Assembly (NCBI RefSeq): GCF_015207005.2
Contig: NZ_JADEXS020000001.1
Coordinates: forward strand, 6,967,001 to 7,031,000
Source of the DNA: Desmonostoc muscorum LEGE 12446
Lineage (GTDB): Bacteria > Cyanobacteriota > Cyanobacteriia > Cyanobacteriales > Nostocaceae
Reading direction: 5' to 3'
DNA length: 64,000 nt
Shown here: piece after piece, positions 19,142 through 27,957 of the stretch
How positions within the stretch are numbered: the first letter of the stretch is position 1
How the letters are laid out: every line of letters starts with the position of its first letter
Position numbers and translations under genes: made by a program
Notes under the pieces: model-generated
What the model was told of the DNA's origin: nothing
Databases searched by the model: none
Seen by the model: only the letters and a program-made list of their open reading frames with translations

Positions 19142-19615
19142 TTATTGCACGCGTTTAAATTCCTCAAAAGCAATCTCCAACTCCTCAATTTCTACTTCAT
19201 GACTGTTAGCGTTGACATCAGCAATTTTGTAACTAGTAGGCCAAGCACCAGCTAATTCAAATCTAGCTTGTTCTCCAGATGCTTGATCGTAAATAGATAA
19301 AGAAATAAATTCACGTTTTTCGGCCCACTTACCTGTTTCAACTTCTTCAAACCACTTCCATAAATCTTTGGATTTGTTCAAACCTTTACGCAGAGTAATA
19401 TTGCCACTCTTAGCATTGCCAGGAAGTTTAGTTCTAACGGCTTTACCTTTTGAAGCAGTCCCCCATTTTTGAGAAGTTACTTCACAAATTTCAATTACTT
19501 CCTGGGTTCTTTTGAAGCCTTGGCATTCTAAAAAATAGCCATCGCTATCATTTTTGCCTATGTCTAATCTTAAAAAGAAACGATAATTTGTGAGAAATTC
19601 AGGTATTTCAGCCAT
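19142..19615 (-). CDS. Contractile injection system tube protein (T4 gp19-like), second copy
   Basis: 157 residues. FFLRLDIG, LECQGFKRTQEVIEI, LPGNAKSGNITLRKGL and KDLWKWFEEV are typical of phage tail tube proteins of the T4 gp19 family, which stack as hexameric rings forming the inner needle. It differs strongly from the tube at 20024-20503; injection systems commonly encode a main tube and one or two tube-initiator or adaptor variants. The longer spacing and divergence suggest the adaptor type, by inference. Confidence 0.85.
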   Translation of the reverse strand: MAEIPEFLTNYRFFLRLDIGKNDSDGYFLECQGFKRTQEVIEICEVTSQKWGTASKGKAVRTKLPGNAKSGNITLRKGLNKSKDLWKWFEEVETGKWAEKREFISLSIYDQASGEQARFELAGAWPTSYKIADVNANSHEVEIEELEIAFEEFKRVQ

Positions 19616-20023
19616 TATTTTTCACACTATAATTTTTAGGAGTCAGAATTCAGAATTCAGGAGTCAGAATTCAGGAGTCAGAATTCAGCATTGAATTGGA
19701 GTCCGACACAACGACAGATGGTAGTTGAATCTGGACTTTACTCGATTTGGGCGCAGTCGAAACTCAGTGCATTGCTGGGTAATGAATATTAGTTGAAAGC
19801 CTTGCTCCTTGTGGGCGAAACAAAATTAAAATATTTTTCCTCTTTTATACTCCATCCCTTGATGGGTGGAGTATTCACCAATTCTGTTAGCGCAGCCCAT
19901 TCAGAATTCAGAATTCTGATTCCTGTTTTATTTAGCAGTCAAGGTTGCTATCAATTGATGATAACAACCTACTGCCAAACATAGACAGCTAATTTTGAAC
20001 TTAAAAAAACTAAATTTTTAGTT
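19616..20023. other. Repeat-rich gap between two tube genes
   Basis: Contains AGTCAGAATTCAG units (19640-19690, with more at 19895-19920). No coding sequence could be supported. The gap splits the operon and may hold a separate promoter for the downstream tube, assembly and FHA genes, though none was identified. Confidence 0.5.
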
Positions 20024-20503
20024 TTAGCCTGCTTTTACTTCTTTTTGCTGTGCGATGATTTCATAACCCTCAATCGAAACTTCAATCTTCTCTGTTGCAG
20101 GGTCATTTTTCGACACATCGAATTCTGGACCTGTATATGATTCGGGGAAACAAGCTTTCAGGTTATAACGGATTACTTCAGTTTTCTTATCTTGGGTATA
20201 ACCAACAACTGAAATAGCTTTGCGGTTTTCATCCCATTGACGAGGTTTTCCATCTTCGCTACAAGCTAAAAACCATCTGTGTAGGCTTTCGTCACCATTG
20301 TAATTCATGGTAATTGTGACATTATTAAACTCAGCCTGTCCAGGAAGATTTTGACGCATTGTCTTACCATTTTTACTTGAGCCTCTAACGCCTTTGGTGG
20401 CATTATTTTTTGCTCCCAATCCGGTAACTGATTGAACGAATTTTTCAGTGATGCCATCTGCTTCAAAATAGAATACAGAGGCGACTACATATTCTCCAGC
20501 CAT
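20024..20503 (-). CDS. Contractile injection system main tube protein (T4 gp19-like)
   Basis: 159 residues with ASVFYFEADGITEKFVQSVTG, LPGQAEFNNVTITMNYNGD, LHRWFLACSEDG and a final EKIEVSIEGYEII; this is the tail tube fold of phage-like injection systems. It lies 59 bases after the sheath gene, the standard order sheath then tube. AGGAGATG precedes the ATG. It probably forms the bulk of the needle tube because it is adjacent to the sheath gene. Confidence 0.87.
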   Translation of the reverse strand: MAGEYVVASVFYFEADGITEKFVQSVTGLGAKNNATKGVRGSSKNGKTMRQNLPGQAEFNNVTITMNYNGDESLHRWFLACSEDGKPRQWDENRKAISVVGYTQDKKTEVIRYNLKACFPESYTGPEFDVSKNDPATEKIEVSIEGYEIIAQQKEVKAG

Positions 20504-20562
20504 ATTTCATCTCCTAAATAAGTTAAAAATTTGTCATTAGTGATTTGCCAATGCCCAATGCC

Positions 20563-22218
20563 CTATTGCTCATCAAGTGCATTCCATTGACTGATGCGGA
20601 AGATGACAAACTCCGCTGGTCTAACGGGACAAACACCTATTTCGACATACAAACGACCTAAAATTATGGTTTCTGGTGGATTCAATTCGGCATCGCATTT
20701 CACATAAAATGCTTGTTCTGGTGAATCCCCAAATAAAGCACCCTCACGCCAAATTCGCTCTAAAAAGTTACTGACGGTACGTCGGACACGCGCCCACAAA
20801 TCTTGGTCGTTGGGTTCAAAAACTACCCATTGAGTGCCTAGTTCAATTGATTTTTCTAGATAACTAATCAACCGCCGGACGCTGATATAACGCCACTCTG
20901 TTTTATCTGGCTCAACTAAAGTACGCGCACCCCAGATGCGGATACCTCGATTTGGGAAGCTGCGAATGCAGTTGATACCAAGGGGGTTCAATAGTTCCTG
21001 TTCGCGGAAGTTGGTGTCGTAACCCAAACCAATTACGCCTCTGGGTACTTCATTTGCAGGTGCTTTGTAAACTCCTCTAGTTTCGTCGGTGCGTGCCCAA
21101 ACACCCATCACATGACCGCAAGGAGGTACTAAAATGGGATTACCGCGATCGCGTGGATTTGGAACTTTGATCCAAGGATAATAAAGGGCGGCAAACATCG
21201 AACGACGGTTAAATCTATTCAACCAATCAACCACATGTTGAGGTTTAACAGCGTCCGGTGGTGCATCAAGTACAACCATGCGGTTGGGTGGATTAGGAAT
21301 ATCACCACTGGCGGAACCTTCGCACATGCTAATCATCAGTTCCATGATGCCGTGGACTTGATCCAAATTCAGCACTTGCTCTTGATAAGCCCGCATCAAA
21401 TCAGGACAAGCCAGCATTGTGATTTCATCAATTTCAAAAATACCGCGTACCCCGGTGCGATCGTCCCGTACCCCTTCTAAATCTCGTGAAAATCTATCCG
21501 GTGGAGTGGCAACAATGGGCGGTGCTAGTTCGTACTGGCCGTTAACCGGACGCCGAGTTAAAGGCTGTCCGCTTTGAGTAATGTCTTCTACGATGACATA
21601 CATGGAATTTCTCAAAGCCGCCAGCGCATAAGTCGCAACCTGACCAGGTTCGCGGTTCATGGTCAAGTTTTCGTATTGCTCTAAAAGCTCATCTCCCCGA
21701 CGAATCTGGATGGTGAAGTATTCCCCGGTATTTGGAGGAGCTTCTCCTTCAGTACCTTCAGGTAAAGCACGAGGAGAACCATCGATAATAATAATATTTA
21801 CTAATCCGCCTGCTGCTTGTTCGGGGCGCAAAGTAAAGCGCAAGGCTGGACGATTGCCACGAGAGTTGATTCGGATGTTAGCAGGTTCAGGATTTGCGGG
21901 TTTGGGTGCCCCTGGTAATTGAGTACCGATGCTAGTTACCCAGCAGCGACCGCCACCATTCATGAAGTAGCCGTAGACTGCAAAGGGTAAATAAGCGTTG
22001 AAATCGGTGAACCCATCAGAATTAGGACGAGCAAAATAGTTGAGATATTGCGTCCAATTCGTCACCAGCATCGGCTTAAATAGCTCAGCATCATCTCGAA
22101 CATCTTCTGTAAAACCGACAAAACCGGCAACTGCTGTGCTAACACCTTCAATCGGTCGGCTCCCTCGGTCAAATTCTTCAATATAAACACCAGGAGCAAA
22201 GTAATCAAGTCGAGCCAT
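20563..22218 (-). CDS. Contractile injection system tail sheath protein
   Basis: 551 residues. The N-terminus YFAPGVYIEEFDRGSRPIEG, then AVAGFVGFTED, and the C-terminal core with GHVMGVWARTDETRGVYKAPAN, LNPLGINCIRSFPNRGIRIWG and VRRLISYLEKSIE are hallmarks of phage and eCIS sheath proteins. The sheath contracts to drive the tube through a membrane. In multicellular cyanobacteria related machines are anchored in thylakoid membranes and are linked to stress-induced lysis. Baseplate, spike, ATPase and tape-measure genes are absent from this window. Confidence 0.95.
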   Translation of the reverse strand: MARLDYFAPGVYIEEFDRGSRPIEGVSTAVAGFVGFTEDVRDDAELFKPMLVTNWTQYLNYFARPNSDGFTDFNAYLPFAVYGYFMNGGGRCWVTSIGTQLPGAPKPANPEPANIRINSRGNRPALRFTLRPEQAAGGLVNIIIIDGSPRALPEGTEGEAPPNTGEYFTIQIRRGDELLEQYENLTMNREPGQVATYALAALRNSMYVIVEDITQSGQPLTRRPVNGQYELAPPIVATPPDRFSRDLEGVRDDRTGVRGIFEIDEITMLACPDLMRAYQEQVLNLDQVHGIMELMISMCEGSASGDIPNPPNRMVVLDAPPDAVKPQHVVDWLNRFNRRSMFAALYYPWIKVPNPRDRGNPILVPPCGHVMGVWARTDETRGVYKAPANEVPRGVIGLGYDTNFREQELLNPLGINCIRSFPNRGIRIWGARTLVEPDKTEWRYISVRRLISYLEKSIELGTQWVVFEPNDQDLWARVRRTVSNFLERIWREGALFGDSPEQAFYVKCDAELNPPETIILGRLYVEIGVCPVRPAEFVIFRISQWNALDEQ

Positions 22219-22248
22219 GAGAGTCCCTCCAAGTCAGTAAAAACTTAA

Positions 22249-23094
22249 TTATTCAGGAGTTAGAAATATCTCTTTGAAAGTATGACTTTGGTCATCTACC
22301 AATGCATTAACATTCTGGGGTAAATAGCCAGGACAATCTATATTTAAAACATAGTTACCCATCTCAAGGTTTTCAAAAAAGAACAGCCCTTCTTTATTGC
22401 TTTCCATGAATTTTTTACTTCGCAGCAAAGTAACTTTTGCCCCCATTAATGGCAGATTTTTCGTTGCACTCTTGACAACACCTGCAATTACTACGCGCCT
22501 GCTCATAATTTGGGTGCTACCATTACCGTTCCCGTGCATTTGATTTCGCAGATCGAAAATTCGCTCCCAAACTAAAGGTACTGTGGTAGATTGGGTATCA
22601 AGAGGTACGGTGAGTGTTAAATATAAGGCTGAACGCAAAGGTACATTAAGAGCGCTCCATAAGCTGCCAGGCTCAACTGACGGTTGTAGTCCAACCATCA
22701 TTGGCAAACTACCATAGCCCCGCAATTCCGGAACTAAAAACTCCTCCTCTAAAGCTCGATGGCGCATAAGTACCCTCAATGCTTCACTGAGGAAGTGATG
22801 CTCGCCTAAAGTCGTCCTATCCCAAGCTGTTAATAGCAGCGAAACATCAAACCAAACAGGTGCCCAATTGACGATGCCGGCTTGCAGATGGCGTGTAATA
22901 TTACGTTCAACTTGCCTTCCGGCCTGTTGGAACTGCTTACTCTCACGAATGTCATAAATGTATAAATTGAGAGTCGGACCGGCTCCTTCTTCCCTGCGAT
23001 TACTGGGATGGCTGAAGTCAATCTGCTCTGTACTGGTAAGTGAAGTTCCTCCAGCTAAAATTTCCGCTAAAGTTTGAAGAACGAAGATAAGCAT
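22249..23094 (-). CDS. DUF4255/Pvc16-like tail terminator protein with carboxypeptidase-regulatory-like domain
   Basis: 281 residues. Residues 1-190 (LNLYIYDIRESKQF near 44-57, then LLLTAWDRTTLGEHHFLSEALRVL) match DUF4255, the Pvc16 N-terminal family that caps the tube and sheath. Residues about 205-281 (VVIAGVVKSATKNLPLMGAKVTLL, FFFENLEMGNYVLNIDCPGY) form a beta-sandwich of the CarboxypepD_reg type. It is the first gene of the block, 30 bases before the sheath gene. The added domain could contact membrane or polysaccharide, by inference. Confidence 0.85.
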   Translation of the reverse strand: MLIFVLQTLAEILAGGTSLTSTEQIDFSHPSNRREEGAGPTLNLYIYDIRESKQFQQAGRQVERNITRHLQAGIVNWAPVWFDVSLLLTAWDRTTLGEHHFLSEALRVLMRHRALEEEFLVPELRGYGSLPMMVGLQPSVEPGSLWSALNVPLRSALYLTLTVPLDTQSTTVPLVWERIFDLRNQMHGNGNGSTQIMSRRVVIAGVVKSATKNLPLMGAKVTLLRSKKFMESNKEGLFFFENLEMGNYVLNIDCPGYLPQNVNALVDDQSHTFKEIFLTPE

Positions 23095-23251
23095 GAAGGT
23101 CTTGTGCTGGTAGCTAATTCCAGATGCATCTAGGTTATCTGTATCACCGTTGTAAAGTAATTAGACTTTTGTCGATATTTTTGAATGGGGTATGGGGCAT
23201 TGGGGCATGGGGCATTGGAGATTGAAAAATAGTAGTCCCATATGTCAATTG

Positions 23252-23398
23252 ATGAGAGTAGGGGAAAAACATCATGACCCCGATACAAATCTCGTCGAGT
23301 TAGACGAACGGATGCGCGAAATTTGGGGAGAGCCAGAGGATGCTGTGGTGTTGCCGCTGTCGCTGATTATACAGCGTGTTCATCTAGGACATCCTTAA
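23252..23398 (+). CDS. Possible small hypothetical protein (48 aa)
   Basis: ATG at 23252 opens a 48-codon frame with VELDERMREIWGEPEDAVVL and ending RVHLGHP. It is divergent from the injection-system operon. The sequence looks protein-like, but there is no clear ribosome site and no recognised family. It may be the remnant of a longer gene. Confidence 0.3.
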   Translation: MRVGEKHHDPDTNLVELDERMREIWGEPEDAVVLPLSLIIQRVHLGHP

Positions 23399-23729
23399 AT
23401 TAAGATGAGGAAAAAAAAATCAAAAGTCTAGAGCAAAATGATTTTTACCTTTGACTTTTGATTTATGTAAACGTGCTAAACTTTCGTGCTGTTTAGTCAT
23501 TTCACGCATCAATTTACAGCATATTAACTAGATAATCAAGGGTTTATAGAAAACATCGTACTTTTCTTACTTTTCTCAATAAGTTAAGTCACTAAAATTT
23601 TTGTTTTTCTCCTCGTGTAGTTAAAAATTAATGAGTCATATCATGTCCAATTGATTACTTATTAAACCCGAAGAACCCCACCCCGCCAAAGCTACGCTTT
23701 GTCTCCCCTCCTCTTAGCAAGGCTACGGT

Positions 23730-23870
23730 GTACACACAAATCGAATTACTCCCCTTAATCCCCCCGATATATTGGGGGGAAACAGGAAATCTAGTTCCCT
23801 CCCCTTTATAAGGGCAGGGTTAGGGAGGGGTAAAACCTTGGTTAATCACCTATTTCAGACTTGTGTGTAC
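23730..23870. repeat. 141-bp element with inverted ends GTACACACAA
   Basis: GTACACACAA at 23730-23739 is inverted at 23861-23870. The interior has CTTAATCCCCCCGATATATT and a palindromic CCCCCCGATATATTGGGGGG core (23760-23780). A related fragment lies at about 60637-60688, reversed. The surrounding gap 23400-24269 has no intact gene. Confidence 0.6.
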
Positions 23871-23923
23871 CAGATGCGGTACAACATTATATCGATGTGG
23901 CATAGTTTACCGCCGTAGGCATC

Positions 23924-24133
23924 GCTCTCAACCAACCTTTAGACCGAATTTCTACAGAAATGGTGTTTCGTGCTTTATACCATTTTTCCAAAGCTGTTCT
24001 CCGTAGTGATGCCAGTGAGGCTGTTCCTTATCTTGTTGAACATCAAAAGCTGTTTGGATTAATCAAAACTGGGCGTAAGCGCCATCGAGACATTGACGCT
24101 TACACCCAACAAATTTGGGCAAAATCTTCTTAA
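23924..24133 (+). pseudogene. Transposase C-terminal remnant (IS4-like)
   Basis: A frame without its front end encodes LNQPLDRISTEMVFRALYHF, then SKAVLRSDASEAVPYLVEHQ, then KLFGLIKTGRKRHRDIDAY and a stop. I judge this to resemble the C-terminus of cyanobacterial IS4-group transposases. The upstream part is replaced by the dispersed repeat TAGTTTACCGCCGTAGGC (23903-23920), so the gene is dead. A partial palindrome GGGCACTGCCGTGCCC follows at 24146. Confidence 0.5.
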
Positions 24134-24269
24134 GTTGACACCAATGGGCACTGCCGTGCCCCTAGCCAGTCTATTTGTCGCATTCTTTTTTCAAATTCGT
24201 ATTATTTATCAAGGAGAATTCTCCGCGTCAGAGCGTCAGTCTACATGATAAGTATTCAACCAGTAATAA

Positions 24270-27155
24270 TCATTCGGGTCTCAAATCGTTGGATAATTCC
24301 ACAATACCCCTAGTTCCATCAATCCGTACCCGTTGACCATCTTGCAATAACCATGTAGCACCCCGAACATCCATTACTGCGGGTATCCCGTATTCCCGTG
24401 CAACGATCGCACCATGAGAAAGTCGCCCGCCAGCTTCGGCAATCAATCCTCCAGCCCTTAATAACAATGGTGCCCAGCCGGAATCTGTGTAAGGTACTAC
24501 CAAAATTGTATCCCGGTCAATTTCCGGTATGTCTTGTAAATTTCGCAACACCTTCACTCTGCCTTCGACTTGACCGTGACTTGCTCCAATACCTTGTAAA
24601 ATTTGGTCAGAGTAGAGGGCAGAGGGCGCTAGGGGATGAGGGGGTGTATTGCCGTAGACTACAAAAGGTACTTGAGTAATCTCGCTATCTTGGAAGAATT
24701 GCGATCGCCTAAATTCCACTAACTCAACTAACTGTTCAATTAAGCTGGAATCTCCACCCCCAACTAAACGCCGCACTTCATCAAAGTCTAGAAAAAAGAT
24801 ATCGCCTGTTTTCTTGAGTAAACCAGACTTTAACCAAATTTTCTCTAAAGCGACAAAACTCCAACGCAATTCAGCCAAAAGCCGTGAATAAACTTCGGTG
24901 ACTCGTCCTTTGATATCCACACGCCGTTGCACAAACCCGCGTTTGCGAAAGATGCTGTTGTTGGCATCTTTGGCGCCTACTTGTAGTTCGTTCCCCTGGA
25001 TTAACTGCACAAACATCTGCTTGATGAGTTGGGGATTCTCCCGCCAAGTGGGAACGGAAATATCAGTTCCCACTTCGCTTAAATAGCCGTAATCCTGAAG
25101 CAATTCGTCAAATTCTTGCAGGATCTTCTTTCCCTCTGGGGTTTGGTTTAATTCTTCAAACACCTGCTGCGGCTCAAACTTAGATAATATCTGCTTGGCA
25201 TCTGCGGCGATTGCAGCCAGCGATCGCAATGCTGCTACTTCTGGGGTGACGCTGTTATCAATTTGCTTATCCTTCACCCGAAAAATCGCCTGTCTCAGAG
25301 CAGCACTCAAGGGAGCTAAAATGCTGTAATACGTCCCTTGACGCAGCAATTCTAAGATCAAGTCAATTCTTGCCAACAGTTTCGACGGTTCCAACTTATT
25401 TATATCTTCCTGCGCCAACTGGGACAACCCAGGAATGAAGCGTTTGTGATAATCCCGCTTGAAGTCTTTTTCTAAATTTAACTCTCGCTTGAGTAACCTT
25501 CCTAGTCCTGGGAAATTTTCCCAAGTTGACTTCCAAGATGGCTTACTCATTTTAGCTCCCCTGGTTAAAAACTCCAGACTTTCCGGCGGCAATCCCATGC
25601 GAATAAAAATATCTCCTAAGAGGGATGCGTTAAAGTAAGCTTGGGAGTAATGCAGAGTTGCTGTTTCAGTAAAATCTAACCCGGAAGCGCGATCGCCCAA
25701 AACTAGAGTGAAAATTTCTCCCCAAACTCCACAAGTTAAAGGACGATTAATCGACCATGTTAAGGGGTGAATTACTCCCGGAATCACTTCGGCGGCGATT
25801 TTCCGCGTCCAGATGGGTAGCAGAGTGGTGATTGGTCGAGATTGCAATACCCAAAGCGTTTGACCGTCGTAACTCCACTCAATATCTTGAGGAGTGGCAT
25901 TGTAACGTTTTTCCAGTCGGTAAGCCAAGTATGCAACTTGCTTGATTAATGCTTGGGGAACTCGTCCTTCACCCTCCAATTGCACAGAGGAAGAATTTTC
26001 TGCCTCAAAAACAAAAGCGCGATATTGTTCTGGTGTGACTTTTCCGGAAACGACTTGTGTGGCGCTGCCTGGGAGGGCTTCAATAATAATGGCATCACCT
26101 TGCTGGGTAATAGGATCGCGGCTGAAAGCGACGCCAGAAAATACACTTTGGACTTGTTGTTGAATCAGCACACCCATTGCTGTGTCATTTAAACCGCGAT
26201 CGCGCCTATATTGTACAGCAGAAGGATGATTGTAGGAAGCTTGCACTTGGGCGATCGCTTCTTGCAGGGCTTGGGGACTGGTAACATTTAAAACTGTTTT
26301 ATACTGCCCAGCCGCAGAAGCGTGTTCTGAATCTTCGCCAATGGCAGAAGAACGCACCACCAAGGGAGATAATTCTGATGGCTGGAGAAATTCTGTCAAC
26401 AACTCAGGATCGTCAATGGGGGCAAGTACCCAACCCTTGGGGACTGGGTAACCCCAGCGTTTAATTTGAGATAATGTCGCTGCCTTTTCGCCGACGATGG
26501 CAGCATCCAACTCTTCATCTAAAGAAACCATAGCGCGATCGCCGCTTAAAAATTCCAACATCGCTTGCGACTCTGTTTGTGCTTCTTGGGCTGGGAGATT
26601 CATATCATCAGGAATTTTTGTGTAAATCCAGCCCATTAAACCAGCTAAAGCAACAGCAGCAAGCATTCTGGGGATATCGCTCAGGTGCAGAAGCGTCACA
26701 AACAGAGGAAACAGCAGCAAAACCCCAAATTTGACTACCTGTCTGGAGTGGAGAATTGAAAAGCTAATACCTGCAAAGAAAAATACAAATATTGCCACCA
26801 GTGGATCATGTACCACAAATCCCCAAACGACATTTGTCGTACCTGCGCCTCTGCCTATCCAGTATCTACCGATTACCAGAGCAATGAGGGCGACTAATTC
26901 CCAAGATGAACCATCTGGGAAGAAAGCACGGCTAATTAAGACTGCCGCAACACCTTTAAAAGCTTCTGACAAAACTGCCAGAATTCCTACAAATGTACCC
27001 CCGTGATAGAAAGCAGCTGATACGCTGATGTTTCCTGTACCAACTTGTGATAATCGCTTACGCTTGAGGGCGTAAGTAACCCATGCAATCAGGGGTAATC
27101 CGCCCAAGAGGGGGCAGGCAATTAAAATAACTAAGACACCCCAAAGTTCAAACAT
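24270..27155 (-). CDS. PlsY-like membrane domain fused to PEP-synthase-like phosphotransfer protein
   Basis: 961 residues. Residues 1-200 have five to six membrane helices and a PlsY-like order (RLSQVGTGNISVSAAF, EAFKGVAAVL), but the usual GSGNxGATN motif is altered. Residues about 205-450 match the ATP-binding domain of PEP synthase/pyruvate phosphate dikinase (GEKAATLSQIKRWGYPVPKG, LVVRSSAIGEDS, DIEWSYDGQTLWVLQSRP). Residues about 450-860 are a variable middle. The end has the phosphohistidine domain GGRLSHGAIVAREYGIPAV with H914. The C-terminal PEP-binding barrel of true PEP synthase is absent. The activity is unknown; it may phosphorylate or acylate a lipid-linked substrate. Confidence 0.8.
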   Translation of the reverse strand: MFELWGVLVILIACPLLGGLPLIAWVTYALKRKRLSQVGTGNISVSAAFYHGGTFVGILAVLSEAFKGVAAVLISRAFFPDGSSWELVALIALVIGRYWIGRGAGTTNVVWGFVVHDPLVAIFVFFFAGISFSILHSRQVVKFGVLLLFPLFVTLLHLSDIPRMLAAVALAGLMGWIYTKIPDDMNLPAQEAQTESQAMLEFLSGDRAMVSLDEELDAAIVGEKAATLSQIKRWGYPVPKGWVLAPIDDPELLTEFLQPSELSPLVVRSSAIGEDSEHASAAGQYKTVLNVTSPQALQEAIAQVQASYNHPSAVQYRRDRGLNDTAMGVLIQQQVQSVFSGVAFSRDPITQQGDAIIIEALPGSATQVVSGKVTPEQYRAFVFEAENSSSVQLEGEGRVPQALIKQVAYLAYRLEKRYNATPQDIEWSYDGQTLWVLQSRPITTLLPIWTRKIAAEVIPGVIHPLTWSINRPLTCGVWGEIFTLVLGDRASGLDFTETATLHYSQAYFNASLLGDIFIRMGLPPESLEFLTRGAKMSKPSWKSTWENFPGLGRLLKRELNLEKDFKRDYHKRFIPGLSQLAQEDINKLEPSKLLARIDLILELLRQGTYYSILAPLSAALRQAIFRVKDKQIDNSVTPEVAALRSLAAIAADAKQILSKFEPQQVFEELNQTPEGKKILQEFDELLQDYGYLSEVGTDISVPTWRENPQLIKQMFVQLIQGNELQVGAKDANNSIFRKRGFVQRRVDIKGRVTEVYSRLLAELRWSFVALEKIWLKSGLLKKTGDIFFLDFDEVRRLVGGGDSSLIEQLVELVEFRRSQFFQDSEITQVPFVVYGNTPPHPLAPSALYSDQILQGIGASHGQVEGRVKVLRNLQDIPEIDRDTILVVPYTDSGWAPLLLRAGGLIAEAGGRLSHGAIVAREYGIPAVMDVRGATWLLQDGQRVRIDGTRGIVELSNDLRPE

Positions 27156-27240
27156 TCTGGATTTTGGATTTTAGATTTAAATGTGCCATCTAAAATCTCA
27201 AATCTCAACTCTAAAATTTTTATGAAATTTTTGATGGTTA

Positions 27241-27490
27241 TCAGAGCGTTTGGAGTCAGGAGTCAGAATTCAGGAGTTAGGAGTTAGGAGTTAGGAGTTA
27301 GGAGTCAGGAGAATATTTGATGAATGAATATACCAATCATACTAGACTCCTTATACAGACAGAATATCTTAAGTTGCTCAAGTACACAAACTAGGTTTTT
27401 AAGCCAGCCGTCAAGCCCGTCTTACTTCTGAATTCTGACTTCTGAATTCTGACTTCTGAATTCTGACTCCTGAATTCTGAATTCTTCTTT
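27241..27490. repeat. Tandem GGAGTTA/GGAGTCA and TTCTGAATTCTGAC arrays
   Basis: About 27250-27315 has repeated GGAGTCA/GGAGTTA heptamers, and 27425-27490 has reversed repeats GACTTCTGAATTCT. The two arrays are roughly complementary, giving another inverted pair in intergenic DNA. Confidence 0.6.
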
Positions 27491-27552
27491 AAGGACACTT
27501 GGCGAAGACGGAGACCGTTTAAGACAAGTGTCCTTCTAGGCTACTAATGGTT

Positions 27553-27669
27553 TTAGTTTAGCGCATAGGCGGCTTGCAGCGCCCAGATGATGAGAGCAGC
27601 GATCGATCCCAGAAGCAACACGGTAGAGATAGTGACTACTTTTGGGGAATCTGCACCCTCAAACTTCAT
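27553..27669 (-). CDS. Small single-membrane-span protein (38 aa)
   Basis: MKFEGADSPKVV followed by a hydrophobic stretch TISTVLLLGSIAALIIWAL and the ending QAAYALN. GAGG six bases before the ATG at 27669 is a strong ribosome site. The frame also opens further upstream, from 27729, which would give 58 residues (front part MFHAVTEEDYKTV), so the start is not settled. The layout resembles small photosystem or NDH subunits, but I do not recognise the family. It stands alone on the minus strand. Confidence 0.6.
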   Translation of the reverse strand: MKFEGADSPKVVTISTVLLLGSIAALIIWALQAAYALN

Positions 27670-27957
27670 AATTCCTCGATTTAAGTCGGACACAGTTTTG
27701 TAATCCTCCTCTGTTACGGCATGAAACATTTGTCCGTTTTGATTGTAGTCGTTAAATTGGCGGATAACGTTAAATCCCTAATATTATTTTGTTTAAGCTT
27801 TGCAATTTTTCCATCGCCACAATTACTTACTTATCCGGGGTGATTGGTCTGATTTATACAAATTGGGGAGTGGGGAGATGAGGGGGATGAGGGGGATGAG
27901 GGAGATGAGGGAGACGCGGGGAATAATAAAGGACAAATGACTAATGACTAATGACTA

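Noticed and set aside
19793..19984. Plus-strand frame between two tube genes
   Set aside because: It crosses AATTCAG repeats and has no ribosome site.
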